From assembly GCA_038049695.1 (NCBI GenBank), contig CP142451.1, positions 11,220,001 to 11,284,000 on the forward strand: a stretch of 64,000 bases of DNA, written 5' to 3'. Numbering within the stretch: position 1 is the stretch's first letter; every line of letters begins with the position of its first letter. The stretch comes from Cinnamomum chago. Its lineage: Eukaryota; Streptophyta; Magnoliopsida; Laurales; Lauraceae. The position numbers and the translations under genes are program-made. Under the pieces are notes generated by a model. That model ran no database searches. It saw nothing but the letters and a program-made list of their open reading frames with translations, and was not told the DNA's origin. Shown piece after piece: positions 33,527 through 45,512 of the stretch.

Positions 33527-34413
33527 AGAAAAAACTACTCAAAAAAGGACCCTAGATTGTCACTAACCAGAATATTGTACGGAAGTGGTTTCCCATGACC
33601 ACTTTCGTTTTTTTTTTCTTTTCATTAAAGATTTAAAACGTGTGATGACGTTGTCGCTTAATATCTCGTGGACGACGTCATTGGTTAATCGCCAGAAACC
33701 CCATTTTCCCCTTCTTCCTCCCATCATTTTCCCTTTTCTCTGGCGGTTTCCTTTCCCTGTTTATCTGGAATGATTAGTATGCTATTTTTGAATGCTTGTG
33801 TGATGAGAAAAATGAGAATGCGAAAGAGACACTTGGTTCTGTTACATTCTAATTGTATCGCAATCTTGCAGGTCTTTATTGTAGTGCATGATGGAATGCA
33901 TCGCAAATGACAACACATTTGAAGAACCTCACATGCGGTCAGAAGTAGAAGTAGAACACAACACCTCGGACGATAATGCTAATGCTCATGTTGGTGAGAC
34001 CGATCTAAATGTAGGAAATCTTGTTAGAAGGCCATCAAGTGAATCTCAACAACTTGCAATTGTCGATCCATATGTGGGCATGGAGTTTGACTCTGATAAG
34101 GCTACAACGTTTTTCTACAACGGATATGCCAGGCGCTTGGGCTTTAGCATTCGCACTAGTATAAGAAAGGGGGAGAGGAAATCGCCAAAGAAAAGGGGAA
34201 GAAGGGAAAAATGGAGTTTCATGCGATTAAGCGAAGACGTAATCACACGTTTAAATAAGATATTAAGCTATTAAGCAACAACGTCATCACACGTTTAAAT
34301 CTTTAATTAAAAAACGAATGTGGTCCCAGAGAACCACTTCCGTGCAATATTGACTCATGGCCTGTTTTTTGGTTAACGGCCATCTAGGGTCCTTTTTTTT
34401 TGTAGTTTTCTCT
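33527..34413. mobile_element. Mutator-like element with long terminal inverted repeats
   Basis: The left arm contains AAAAAAGGACCCTAGATTG, ATTGTACGGAAGTGGTT and TTTAAAACGTGTGATGACGT. The right arm is the reverse complement with few changes: AAGGACCCTAGATGG, ATTGCACGGAAGTGGTT and TTTAAACGTGTGATGACGTT. The inverted repeats are over 120 bp each, with small indels. The 887-bp element carries a FAR1-type fragment between the arms and no transposase core. Long inverted repeats plus captured or transposase-derived FAR1 sequence are characteristic of MULEs. A clean 9-bp target duplication could not be drawn in the AT-rich flanks. Confidence 0.78.
33888..34274 (+). pseudogene. FAR1/FHY3-type N-terminal fragment inside the MULE
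   Basis: The 128-residue frame has an acidic leader and then DPYVGMEFDSDKATTFFYNG and YARRLGFSIRTSIRKGE, the start of the FAR1 DNA-binding (WRKY-GCM1-type) domain of FAR1-related sequences and their Mutator-like relatives. Homology stops right after this. The remaining residues are basic and then read into the right inverted repeat. The rest of the zinc-finger domain, the MULE transposase domain and the SWIM finger are absent. A possible intron acceptor (TCTTGCAG|GTC) precedes the start, as in the leader of a genuine FAR1 gene. It is either a captured fragment or the remains of an internally deleted autonomous element. Confidence 0.75.
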
Positions 34414-35629
34414 TATTTTAAATTAAAAAAAAAAAGTTACGCATGATATGGATCCAAACTCACAACCTAAAGAATGTGTAATCGTACCATTGCAGTCTCT
34501 AAAGACATATATATATCAGTTAAACAAATGGAAAGAGCGGGACAGGATGAGGCAAGCAAATCCAAGCCCAAACCAGTCGAAGCCCGACTTTGGTCAAAAT
34601 CAGTAAACCCATACGTGCCTTGAACCCACTACCAAATCCACCCCCAAGAGGAATGGTTTGGGCGGATCCCTGTTTAAGTCCAACCTATTGGTATGCCTAA
34701 AAGGCTATACAGTACTAAAACAACAACAAATTGCATTTTCCTTTCTGAAGAATATATTTTTTTTTTGAAGAATAACAGCAAATTGCATTGATCACCATTA
34801 GGTTAACAACAATCAATGATAATGTTAAAATAAATATATAAAAAGAAGCTTTTATTGACCATAGCCTCTTGAGGACAAGTTAAGGGCCTAGCTAGTTCAG
34901 CCCGGCCAGGGACTTTGGCTTGGCTCAGGCCGACTTGGATACATGAGAGTAGGGCGAGGGGCCAACGGTATACCTCGGACAAGCCCTTTGACAAACCACT
35001 CACCGTCACCCAGTATCTGTACAGTACAAATGCTACAATTCAGAACCGGAAGGCACACAGGATGAGCACATTTGTAAGGGTGACAATGGGCAAGGTCGGG
35101 TTGATATATATATACCTGCACCTACTCGAACACAACACACATCTTGTGTAAGCGCACGAGTGCTAAATCGCAACAAAGATAACGTCTCTTAAGTTAACTG
35201 TGCACAAGGTTTGTGATCAGAAATAACTAACCACAAGACAATCAGACTGATGGGATTCTATGATTAAACATTGCCGGCAAGCCAATCCACTGCCGAATAA
35301 ACAGTTTGTCATATTTTGTTTCAAAGTATGGAGTTGGCCTGCAGTCCATCGTCCCACCAAATCTAGCCAATAGATTTATTCCTTTTGAATAGAAGATGAT
35401 ATAAGCAGAAGAATCCAGTGAAAATTCACCAAAAAACTCACAAGACAACACCAAGGGGCTCCTATTATTTCCTCCTGAAACACTAACGTAGAGTTCTCGT
35501 CTAGCAAATATATGCAAAACACAAGGAGATAACGAAAAAGGAATAAAAAGACACAGAAAGTTCACATCATAGTATTATTCCGTCAATGAATCACAAGCAA
35601 TTTAATCACAAATTGAACAGTTGTTGATG
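34414..35629. other. spacer and probable RAB7 3' flank
   Basis: No gene is recognised. AAGCCCGA/GGCCCA-type words at 34550-34690 resemble fragments of hAT MITEs. The RAB7 3' UTR should lie near the right end, but its limit is not visible. Confidence 0.5.
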
Positions 35630-38600
35630 CTAACACTCGCATCCAGATGACCTCTGCTGACTCCCACCTGCAACGTCAATGGTATCCGGCAGGTAACTTT
35701 TATTGGACCAATAGATGGTAACCAAAAGGTTTTTGGTAAAGGACAAGCCGGCCCCATGAGAAAACAAACAGAAAAAGCAAAATGAGTCAGTACAGTTCTT
35801 AAAATGGCAATCAAAGTACTACTAGGATACAATCATATTTGGCAATTTTAGAGTGCAATTGATAGATGAAAGGATTTGACAATGATAGAGAGCATTTGGA
35901 TGTGCCTCAAAGAGCATATATGCACACAAACTTCTTAAATGTATGCACCATGATTTGGAAGCATATTAATGCACTTCCACCTTGATTTACAGGACCTGAA
36001 ACTTCAGGTCCTATCTTTTGTTTAGCTGCTTCTAATTTTAAGCAGCAAGTCTTAGGTCCATCTGAAATTATGCACTTGAAAATGAGTACCAACAATAACT
36101 TCTCCAAACAGAAAAGCTCTCTGAAGAGTTCGCCAGAGAGAATAGGATAATGAACCGATACAAGACATGAAGTTGATAAAAGAATAGATTTTCAGACATG
36201 AATACATGTAAGACACAACCATGTTGCAATCATTCTCATAAACAGTTTCTCCAAATAGATATGATGTTTAGTTCTCTCAAGAATTTTTGAATTTCGTGAG
36301 ATTCTTCTTAATAATATTAACACTTCCTTATTATCTACATTGATTAAGTTGAATTTTGAAAACCATTTCTGAGACTACAAGGTAGGTCATGTATAAGTAA
36401 ATAGACAACAAGTTGATTAATATAAAACAACTGCAACCAAACAACAGACATGGCACCAGACTAAGAACACAAGAAATAATGCATACATGGGCTGAAAGAC
36501 TTAAAAAAGAGGAAAGATCTTCCACTTACATATCTTCTTCCTCCCCTGACTTCAAAGCATTCTTTGCTATGCACTGAAAAGCTTCTTCCACGTTAAGTCC
36601 CTCCTTAGCAGATGTCTCAAAGTAGGGAATATTTCCTTTCGAAGCACACCAAGCCCTGGCCTTTTTCTCAGACACCTAGGAGACAAACCAATGAAATAAC
36701 TAAGAACAGCCGGAAAAAAAAAAAAAAAAAAAAGAACAGAAGAAGAAGAAGAAGAAGGTCGAGAAGGTCTAGCAACTCAAAGTAATTTGCACTTACCACT
36801 CTGCTGTTTCCACCATCCACGTCAATCTTATTCCCCAAAACCACAAATGGGAAGTTTTCCGGATCTGAGGGGCTTGCCTGCAGAAGGAATCTTCCCGTCA
36901 GTTCATTCTTGAATACTAAAACCACAAATAAGTTTCTGTATTAGAAACAATACCTGAATTAGAAATTCCTCTCGCCAAGTGTTCAGATTCTCAAATGACT
37001 TCATTACATTAACATCATACACAAGAACACAGCAATCTGCACCGCGGTAGAAAGCAACACCAAGGCTTTGGAATCGTTCCTGCCCAGCTGTATCCCATAT
37101 CTACCAAAACAGAAGAGTTAAACGCCATTTGTGGCTTTAAGACTTGGCTTTCCTAATAACTTCATAAATTAGAAAACTTAGAATTACGTTTCTTCCTCAA
37201 TCTGTTTGGTTTTTCTTTTCCTCTTCCTCAATCATTTTGAGGTCTATTTAATGGTTGGTTTGACATGCTGTTCCAAAAGGAGGCCAAATATTGTGAAGGG
37301 TGTTACCTTTTTTTTTTCTTTTGCTAAATGGTGGTTTATAATAAAATTATACCATCTTATTAAAGATATAAAGTACATAAGGTTCAACTCTAGGAAGGCT
37401 GGTGAATGCTCAAGCTGCAATGCTCCAAGTGATGGCTCATTTATCAGTAAAGGAAAGTCCTGTAAATAAGATTCCTGGACATAAAGTGTGAGAGATTATC
37501 TGAAGACCATATATTGCCAGGCAGCTAGCTTAGCAAGTTGGTCTGCTGTGTTATTAGCCATACGACGGCAGAATCGAGCCTGCTATGTTGAAAATGCTGG
37601 TAGTACTCGGAGGATTTTCCTCCATATTATCATTAGTGCCCATGACAGAGATGAGTGTCTGAAGGATGTACATTACGGTCATGGGGGACACCCTCAAGGA
37701 TAAGATGCTAGATAGCCAATGACGCAGCTAGAGTCAATCCCTGTCAGAGCGCCTTCAACTAAGCCTTCAATGGTTCGGGAATTTGAATTGGCTGGAGAAA
37801 GCTGCTATTGTGTGGCCTGTACTCATTCTAACGATACCGCCAATTCCGGAGACCTCCAACATGGCGTTGACCAATCCATCAAAGTTCAGTTTGCACCAAG
37901 TTTAGGGAGGTGCAACCCACTGTTCATGCTATAGGCCGGTGTCCAAGTTGTACTAAGCCAAATGATTTGCCATGTTCCATTCGTGCATGGATAAGATGGC
38001 TTTGAGATGAATTTGCTGTGGGTGGTAAGGATGCAGTTGAAAAATACATGTATTGCGGTCTTTCCAGAAGTACCGACATTTGGGTGGTAGTGCATATTGA
38101 ATCCTTGTTTGTGGACCAGAACCATGTGTTGAGATGGTTTGCTAGGTGGGGTGGGAAAATATTGAGGGAATGCTCCGCCAGATGATCACGCATAGGGCAT
38201 CCACAAAAAGAGATGGTCAACAGTCTCTTGTGACACAGTACTTGGTGGGGTCGATATGGGTTCAATATGGTGCAGATCAACTCAAGTGTTTAAGGCTTCA
38301 AACCAACGCCCGCCAAAAGAGAATTTTAGTGTTGATGGTAGGTCCAAGGTCCAGAGTTTCCTCCAAGATTGGTGTGGGCAATATGCATTAAAGTCAATAT
38401 TATATCTGTATAGGGCTTTAATCGAACAGGTTCCAACTGGTTCATCTTCCCCAACATGCTTAGTCCCTACCATGAATAAGAACATCATGTATGTGTTGCG
38501 CAATTGTCGGGTCCAACCGAAGCCTCAGCTTGCTAAGGTCCCATTGGGGTACGGGAGAATCGCCACAGATGATGTCCCTGACCAGTGTTTTTTTGGTTGT

Positions 38601-41600
38601 GGATGGGGGTGGGGGTTGGGTGTTACTAGTAACTAAGGGAAGGCATGTGGGGAGAGAGTTGTCCTAAGCCCGACACCTAGCATTCTGTGAAGGCATTAAT
38701 GTGCAATCCATCCCACACAAGCCATTGAAGGTTATCAAAGATGTGATGTTGGACTTCAAAATTAGGCACCAGATGAGTAAGTCTGTTGATTTTGATTGGC
38801 TTTCCCAGAGCGTGGTCCATTTTAGGTAACGGGCTGAGAGAACCCTAACCCAAAATGATGAAGGTTACCTAAGAAAGTGCCATGGGGCTTTGAGGTTTCG
38901 GAGGCCCAGTCTGCCTTTCGCAAGATGACATGTGACGGTGAACCACCCTATTGGGTTCATGCCATACTCCTCAACCTGTGTTCCATGTGATAGGAATGTG
39001 CTTTGTGCTTCTTGTTGATTCTGAGCTTTTAAGGGGCAGTTGCTGGTGGGACATCCAGTAGTTTGGATTTTGGAATAGTACATGGGATGGTTTGTAGCAG
39101 GATTTTCCTCCCTGCTAGGGATAACGTGACCCCTCTCCATCCCACAATTTGTCCATGTCCATGGACACATCTGAGAACTTGCCAACCAAGCACGTGGATT
39201 CGAGTTTGAAGCATACTTGTCAATTCCGTTCCGTTCTGACCGGAATTGGCCAAAATATTCCGGAATCAGCCTTGGGTGGAATGGAATGGCCACCCTAAAA
39301 GTTTCCGGTCCATTTCGGTCATTCTGATCCCAATTCTGGCTTCAATTCCAGACTAATTCTGCCCCACTCTGGCCAAGGTATCATACATGCATTCATATGT
39401 AGTGAAAACTAGAAATTGGTCAATTGTAGAGTGTCGTTTAATTTAAGTGACGTAAGTATGCATTTTTAGTATTATTTTAACATTCAACTTTTTTTTTTTT
39501 TTTTTTCAATTTTAGTTATTCTTTTATATTTGTTTTTTCATTTTTCAATCGCGTCTTTTCCGAAACGGAATACCGGAATTGACCAGAATGCCGAGACGTT
39601 CCACTACAGGGTCAAACCGGACTAGCGATCGGAACGGAATTGACAACTATGGTTCGAACCACCTATGATAATAGACGCGCCCAAATATTCAAGTGATTGG
39701 GTCACTAGTGGGATTTCTAGATTTTGGGCCGCAACCCACGATAAGGATGGCAGATGTTAGTTGAGAAAAGTAAACGGAATATCAATCTATTTACTTTGAC
39801 CTCGAGCCCTAGAAGGCATGGAGAGTTTTTTGAGTTGTGGATGAAGATTAGCAGGTCGTTCGCAAACTGTAGTAGACCTAACTAATTCCCTCTGGGTGCT
39901 ATTTTTGGGAAGAGAATGTTGTTGGATTGGCTAAGGCGAGTTGCGTACTGGGCATATGCCTCCCCACAAAAAATGTAAAGACACAGCAATTGGCGAGAGT
40001 AGGTGACACTTGGAGAAGTCCTCATTTGGGTATGATTTCATCTGTAAGCAAGCCATTAACCCTTATGCGAAACCTTCTAGCTGTTACACAGGTCATCAAT
40101 TCCTCTTGTGAAAATGCTAGGTGTAGGAGGCAGGATTCAAGGAATGGCCATTGGCAGGAGTCGTATGCCATTTCAATGACCAACTTGACGGCCACCAATG
40201 GTCAGGATTGCTGTGAGCTGGACATGAGATGAAACATTTCCTTTGAAATGACTGTATGGTTAACAGCTGTCCTCCACGGCATAAAAGTCCCCCGTGTGTG
40301 AGATAAATCATGTAAATGAGGCCAAACACATCAGACGAGGATTTTAGACAGTCTCTTGTAGGCCACGTTGCAAAAGCTTATCAGACGATACTCATGCAGT
40401 GTTGTTGCCCCCTCCTGTTTCGAGATAAGGACAATGGTTTGTACAATTGAGTTTTGTATCTAGTGTGTTATGCTGAAAGAAGGAACAAATGTATTGTCTA
40501 ACCTCATCTCTCAATGCGGGTAAATATTTTTGATAAAAGGGGGCATTGAATCTGTCTGGTCTAGGTGCCTTGGCGGGACTGGCATTGAATCTGTCTGGTC
40601 TAGGTGCCTTGGCAGGGCTGATGGAGAATAACACCTTTCGAATATCCTCATCCGAAGGGCAAAAAAGTAGAGAATTGTTGTCCAAATTCGAGAGGACATG
40701 TGGAAGGAAGCAAGGGAGACTGAGATTGGTAGTGGTATGATTGGAATGATCCATGAAGGATGTTACCTTTGGCAATTGCAAAAAGGGGGCATATTTCTAG
40801 GGCAAAAGTATTTTCTTTAAGGTGGTAATGGATAAAATCACAGTATGTCCAATGGGGATGGCCATGCAAAAGAATTCAAAGGTATATCTTGTTCGGATCC
40901 TAGATATAGAATTTCCGGTGGCAATTTAAAGTTTCACCACTATAAGAAAATGAAAAACTTGCAGGGTTGAGTTTTACTTGGCAAAATGGAGGCTGAAAAC
41001 TGAAATTAGCTCTTTGGTAAGCCTAATCCATCTGAAACTGGGCAATAATCAAGAACAATAAAGAATTATTTATGTTTTTTTTTTACAACCAATTGGCATT
41101 GGATTTTCAGCGGAGCTGAAATAGTGGCAATTAAGGAAGGGCTAAAGCCTAGGCGTGTTTGGATGTGTGGTGAAGTGAGGTGAGGCGAGGTAAAGCCTCC
41201 ATTATCTAGACAATAAAAGACAATTGGTCATATCAAAAGTACATAATTTCAAAATTTTCTCCATCTTTTTCAAAAAAAGTCAAAAAAGCAGACTCCTTTC
41301 TCCACTATGATACAAAAAAGCTCCACTTTTCTATACAAAAAGTCAAAAAGATTCCATATAAAAAAACTAAAAACAAAACACCATCATAACACCTTATATT
41401 TTTTTATGTCTTGATTTGATGTTTCACCTCACCATACTTCAATTCACCATACATCCAAACAAGCCCTAAGCCCATGAAGTTATTTAAAAACTAATGTGTG
41501 CGGTCTTTGGTAGATGAGATGGATTCATTCAATGCCATTAAGTAGCACAAGGAAGCTCTAATCCATCATGGAAATTGATGTTTTACACCCCTGCATGTGA

Positions 41601-43428
41601 GAGCACCTTTCAGCAATATGAACTGCTTAGATGGTGAGCCTCCCAAGTTTATATATAGTTGGCCCAATCACACATGTTGGAGTGATATTTTCCGTCAGGT
41701 ACAAAAATTGGGATTAGAGCCTTTTTTTCTATAGATAGTAAGTCTTGCATTCTTGGGGCCCATATATCCGGGATACAAAGCATCCACAAGAAGCATGATT
41801 ACTTCCTCCATCATTAAGTTTAACTTCCATCTAGACAAAGTAATATTCACCACTGGATTGGACAAGCACAATTTTAACCTTAACCACTTCTTTAAAATAT
41901 GCCAAATCCAAAAGTCAATTTTACTTTAAATGAAATTAATTTACAATGTTTTGAATTGGGATACACACAAAAGATAAACTATAAATTTGGAGAAATACTC
42001 TTAGTCAAATTGGGCTAAAAACTAGCAAAATAAATGCCAAATGTATAGTAAGCAAGTTATACCTTCCTCTGCCTTTTGGCTAAGAGATATGGTGAGCCAG
42101 TTATGCGGATCAGAGAGTATAGAATATGAGTTGGTTAAAATTGAAAATCATTTAGGGCCAGAAGGGATAGAATTTTGATATGTATGAGTAACTCTAGAAT
42201 AAATGCATGGTTTGAACTGGATATTATTAATAGGATAAATGATGTGGGCGCAAAGTGGAGAAAGTCAAGGAACATGTGCAATCATCCAGTGCCTCTCTGA
42301 TTAAAGGAAGATTTTTGAAAGACAGGTAGCTAAAATGCATTTGCTGTGTGAATTTTGGCAACATAAAAATGATACGAAGCAGAAATACATGTGGCTGAGA
42401 TGTGTGTGCTGGAATGGATGCGTGAATGTACAGAACAGGATAAGAGGAACTCTAGGCATGACCTCAATTTAGAAGAGAATAAGAATATCAAGGAATATAT
42501 TGAGATGGTTTGGGGGTATATATGTAGAAGATGAAAACATAGCCTTTTGTGAAGTAATTACACAAGTATTACAAATTCACGGATCAGTGGGAAGAGGGGA
42601 AGCAATAAATAAACAGAAAGAAAAGAGAAACATACATTCATGTAAGATTGAAGAGTATAATAGAACTTGGCTTTAAAAAGGGTTGAATGGAAATGTAAAA
42701 CTCCAAAAGCCAACCTTGTGTTAGAGGCAGATTTTTCTGCAATGTCCCAGCCTCCCAGGAGATGCCAGTTTTATGGTAGAACTTGGTTAAGGAGGGAGGG
42801 GACTTATAGAGAGTCGCTTCGGAATGGTGATAATTACTCACTAACTATTGGCTTTCTATTGGCTTCTTGGTTGGTGATTTGTAGATCTCGGTTTGCTTGT
42901 CTTTTTTCCTTCTTTTTTTCATTAAAAAAGTTGACAACCACTAATAAAGCTATAATTGAGACTCATAGATTCTAGCACATCAAAAAAATCAATGATACCA
43001 AATAAGATGCGCTTTATCCAATGGCATGATATTTGCTAACTTAAAAATGATTGGAGGTTCTATAAATACTTACAGACAAGGGGAAACAAAAGAGGAGTTC
43101 CTGGCAATTCACTCACCTGTAAAGTGAAGAGCCTGTCTTCATACTGGATTTCTTTCGTCAAGAAATCAGCTCCAATTGTTGCCTTGTATTGATTGCTAAA
43201 CTTGCGATTGACATATCTAGAGGCCAATAGTCAAGGCAAACTGCCTCAAAACAACAAGATTGCTCTTTTCTTCACAAAAGCAGATAAATTTATCAACCCA
43301 ATACAAAAATCAGCTAATTACACATTAAAGGATACTGATTCATCAAAGAAGTCTTTCCAACCCTGCAATTGTAAAACAAATTAAAAATGGAACTGAATTT
43401 ATGAAAAGATGATATCAAAGAGAATTAT

Positions 43429-43490
<62 letters not shown>

Positions 43491-44115
43491 TCTCAATTTT
43501 CAAAGATCGAAATCCTAGATATCTAAGTTCACTTAGATCACTGCGTGGAATACCATGAATCTCAGTTGTATCAAATTAGATCAGATCTAAGAAGGAGCTT
43601 AATTCCATCAGATCAATCTCTTTACCATCGAGAATTTAAAAGTAACAACAATCAAAACCTGCAACGAAAGGTCACAAAAAAAGATTCTCTCGTCAAACGA
43701 TGATCTAAAAATCCTACGATCTCTAGCATTCTCTTCGCTTGTGAATCTCTAAACGATCAAGAAATCAGAGCTCACAGTAGTTGAGATTCGAGAACCTAAA
43801 CAGAAAAACAAACTGTATATACAAGTCCGATCTAAAAACAGATCGAACTCGAAAACACTAAACGCTCTTCGATTTAGAACATCTCGATTCAGGAATCTAC
43901 GAAATCTAGAAGTTTCTACACGAATAGAGAAAAGAGGAAAAGGATCTTTGGGTATTTGCATGTCTGATGAAGAAAGAATGGAAGAAAAGGAGAAAACAGA
44001 AACCCTGGAATCGAGATCGATGAAGAAGAAGAAGGAAGGGAATTGTTGTTTGGAAGCTTTACCCGCTGTCGCCGAGGATGATGACCTTCAAAAGCGTTCT
44101 TCTCCGCGAAGGCAT
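35630..44115 (-). CDS. RABG3: Rab7-type small GTPase, RABG3 subclade (complete)
   Basis: There are seven coding exons: 44063-44115, 43336-43362, 43117-43216, 36954-37100, 36797-36877, 36530-36675 and 35630-35696. They total 621 bases (206 aa), the usual plant Rab7 length, and every phase agrees. Visible GTPase elements are the P-loop GDSGVGKT (15-22), the switch I KATIGADF region around Thr40, WDTAGQE (62-68), NKID (125-128) and ETSAK (156-160). The protein ends SSGCEC, a C-x-C double prenylation site for membrane anchoring. Plant RABG3 proteins sit on late endosomes and the tonoplast, and control fusion with the vacuole and autophagosome maturation. No key residue is missing. The start is the first ATG before [13 protein letters not shown]. 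Exon 2 is a 27-base microexon, and intron 3 is 6.0 kb and full of transposon debris. Confidence 0.97.
39210..39645. mobile_element. DNA element nested inside the LINE
   Basis: The left end reads CATACTTGTCAATTCCGTTC and the reverse-complemented right end reads CATAGTTGTCAATTCCGTTC. It is flanked by GTTTGAAG and GTTCGAAC, a possible 8-base duplication with two changes. The interior is full of TTCCGG/CCGGAA words, giving strong self-pairing, around a T-rich centre. It is about 435 bp and non-coding. It interrupts the LINE, so it arrived later. The hAT assignment is inferred from flank length and end style. Confidence 0.6.
40546..40623. repeat. 39-bp in-frame tandem duplication in the LINE reverse transcriptase
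   Basis: The stretch GGCATTGAATCTGTCTGGTC plus 19 further bases occurs twice in a row, differing by one or two bases. In the LINE frame it doubles the segment [13 protein letters not shown], a conserved reverse-transcriptase block. The duplication keeps the frame but would disturb the fold. Confidence 0.85.
41152..41466. mobile_element. PIF/Harbinger-like MITE in RAB7 intron 3
   Basis: The left end GGCGTGTTTGGATGTGTGGT pairs with the reverse-complemented right end GGGCTTGTTTGGATGTATGG. The repeat continues for over 40 bases through GAGGTGA words. The flanks are CTA and TAA. The element is 315 bp with no coding content. Confidence 0.7.
43434..43485. repeat. (CT)n microsatellite in RAB7 intron 1
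   Basis: An essentially perfect run of about 25 CT dinucleotides lies 70-120 bases upstream of the 27-base microexon 2. On the transcribed strand it reads (GA)n. Confidence 0.9.
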
Positions 44116-45475
44116 CTTGTTGTACGGTCGCAGAGATACCTTGGGCTTTTGATGTGAATCTTCGTCTTCTCAGTATCGTCTTCTTTTCCTGTTTTTTCAA
44201 AGACAGCTCGACTACAAGAGTCTTCTCGGCAGGAACTGAAAAGGTCGAGGGGAGAGAGGTGCGGATATTCGTCCTGACGCCGGGGGTGACTCGGGAATCG
44301 CTCGAGTCAACTCGGCTTTTTGGGTAATATGTAACGTAATTTATCAGTCCTAATATAAACTCGGGCCGGTACTCCTTCCGTTCGAGGAAGACCTTGACTT
44401 CGGAGTTCTTATATTTATTGAATTCGAATTTCACAATTTTAAAACACATTAGTTAACACAATATTTGACTTATAAGCTCAAAGTTAGGATTTTGATATTT
44501 TTTATAAGGAACCTAGATAAAGCGTAAGTGGTATCCAAGCACTTCACTCTTATTCACGTGAATTTTTTTGTTTTGACTCATTTGTTCACAGAACCGAGTA
44601 TTTGTTGGAAAATTATTTGGTCCGACTGCCACGGGCCCACACAAGATCGAGTTTAGTAGTGTGCCGCTAATGAACTCTCAATAAGTCTTGATTTTATAAA
44701 GTCGGATGGAGATCAAACTCTTGTCACTCTCGGGTTAAAAGAATTTCCTGTGACAAGATGTGGGATTCCAATATGAGTAAAGTTCACAGAAGCAGTGACA
44801 CTTATGGATTGCTCCATATAATGGGAGATTAGAACCCTTAGTTGATCATCAAATAAATTTTATAGCATTAGCAATAAGTTCATTGGATCCATCTCACACC
44901 GGAATTGTCAATAGACCAAGTTCATATCTGAATCTATGCTAGCCCGAGATTAATAATTGATGATTTAGACTGTATATTGGACCAAATGTGTTGGGCTTGG
45001 ACTAGGATCCCTTGTTAAGTTGAACTTAATCTTATGCACAAGGCCCAATGGACTCTAGCTATAAATGTATTAAATATTTTTTTTTATTATATACCTAAGT
45101 TATATATACTTCATATTTATCAAAAGTATACACAGTTCTTTTTAAATGTTTGTTTGAATGGTATGAAGTGGGGTCTTTGACTATAAACAAGCTTTCAATG
45201 GGCTTGGGCTCTTCATTAGGCTTGGACCATTTATAAGCATGCATGGGCCTCTTATATTTCTTATTGTGTGGCCTCAAACATGAGATACAGGGCTTGTATC
45301 AAGATTAGATCCAGGCTCAAACCATTTGATCTTTATTAGACCTAAACTTGGGCCTATAGGCAGGTCCATCCCAACATCAGCTCTTGTCTATTCAATTATT
45401 ATCTTAAATACATTATTACATAGTATATGGAGAAATGATTATATGCTCATGATACATTATGCACATCTTAAATTA
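44116..45475. other. RAB7 upstream region and spacer
   Basis: The first 200 bases next to the RAB7 start codon are GC- and purine-balanced, as expected of a leader. A minus-strand TTTATATTAG near 44350 could be a TATA element. Beyond that, 44500-45010 is spacer that might be part of a decayed retroelement, but no ends are visible. GGGCTTGG-type words at 45170-45370 resemble MITE fragments. Confidence 0.4.
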
Positions 45476-45477
45476 TA

Positions 45478-45512
45478 CTAGCGAAAGACGCTTGTGCAAA
45501 GCACGGGCAACA
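45478..45512 (-). mobile_element. Helitron 3' terminus (probable)
   Basis: On the minus strand the sequence is GCCCGTGCTTTGCACAAGC, then GTCTTTCG, then CTAG, then T. It has the same design as the terminus at 28194-28225: an imperfect GC-rich hairpin, an eight-base spacer and CTAG before a T. The body would extend to higher coordinates through AT-rich DNA. The 5' TC end is not identified. Confidence 0.55.

Larger units (their letters stand above)
37306..41080 (-). mobile_element. decayed L1-type LINE (reverse transcriptase to RNase H)
   Basis: On the minus strand, broken frames give recognisable reverse-transcriptase pieces: [20 protein letters not shown] and [12 protein letters not shown] at 40520-40670, a YKRLSKILV piece near 40350, and later a MAYD...WPFLES piece. 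Next comes a zinc-binding-like segment ([20 protein letters not shown]) near 38130-38230, and then an RNase H-like start (KLNFDG...GIGGIVR) near 37800-37900. A poly-T run at 37307-37319 would be the A tail. This is the order of a plant L1 ORF2. The endonuclease is absent, so the copy is 5'-truncated, and stops and frameshifts make it inactive. It lies in intron 3 of RAB7, in the same orientation as the gene. Confidence 0.75.
37101..43116 (-). other. 6-kb transposon-filled intron 3 of RAB7
   Basis: The intron runs from TTTACAG|GTGAG at 43116 to TGGTAG|ATATGG at 37101. It holds a decayed LINE, a nested DNA element and a MITE, listed separately. The remaining 41470-43116 has only weak repeat-like content. 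Other RAB7 introns in the window are below 850 bases. Confidence 0.8.

Noticed and set aside
43916..44449. 177-aa minus-strand frame through RAB7 exon 1
   Set aside because: It reads RAB7 exon 1 in a different frame from the conserved KVIILGDSG. It is a shadow.
44540..45010. solo LTR in the RAB7 upstream spacer
   Set aside because: No TG...CA ends with a target duplication could be found.
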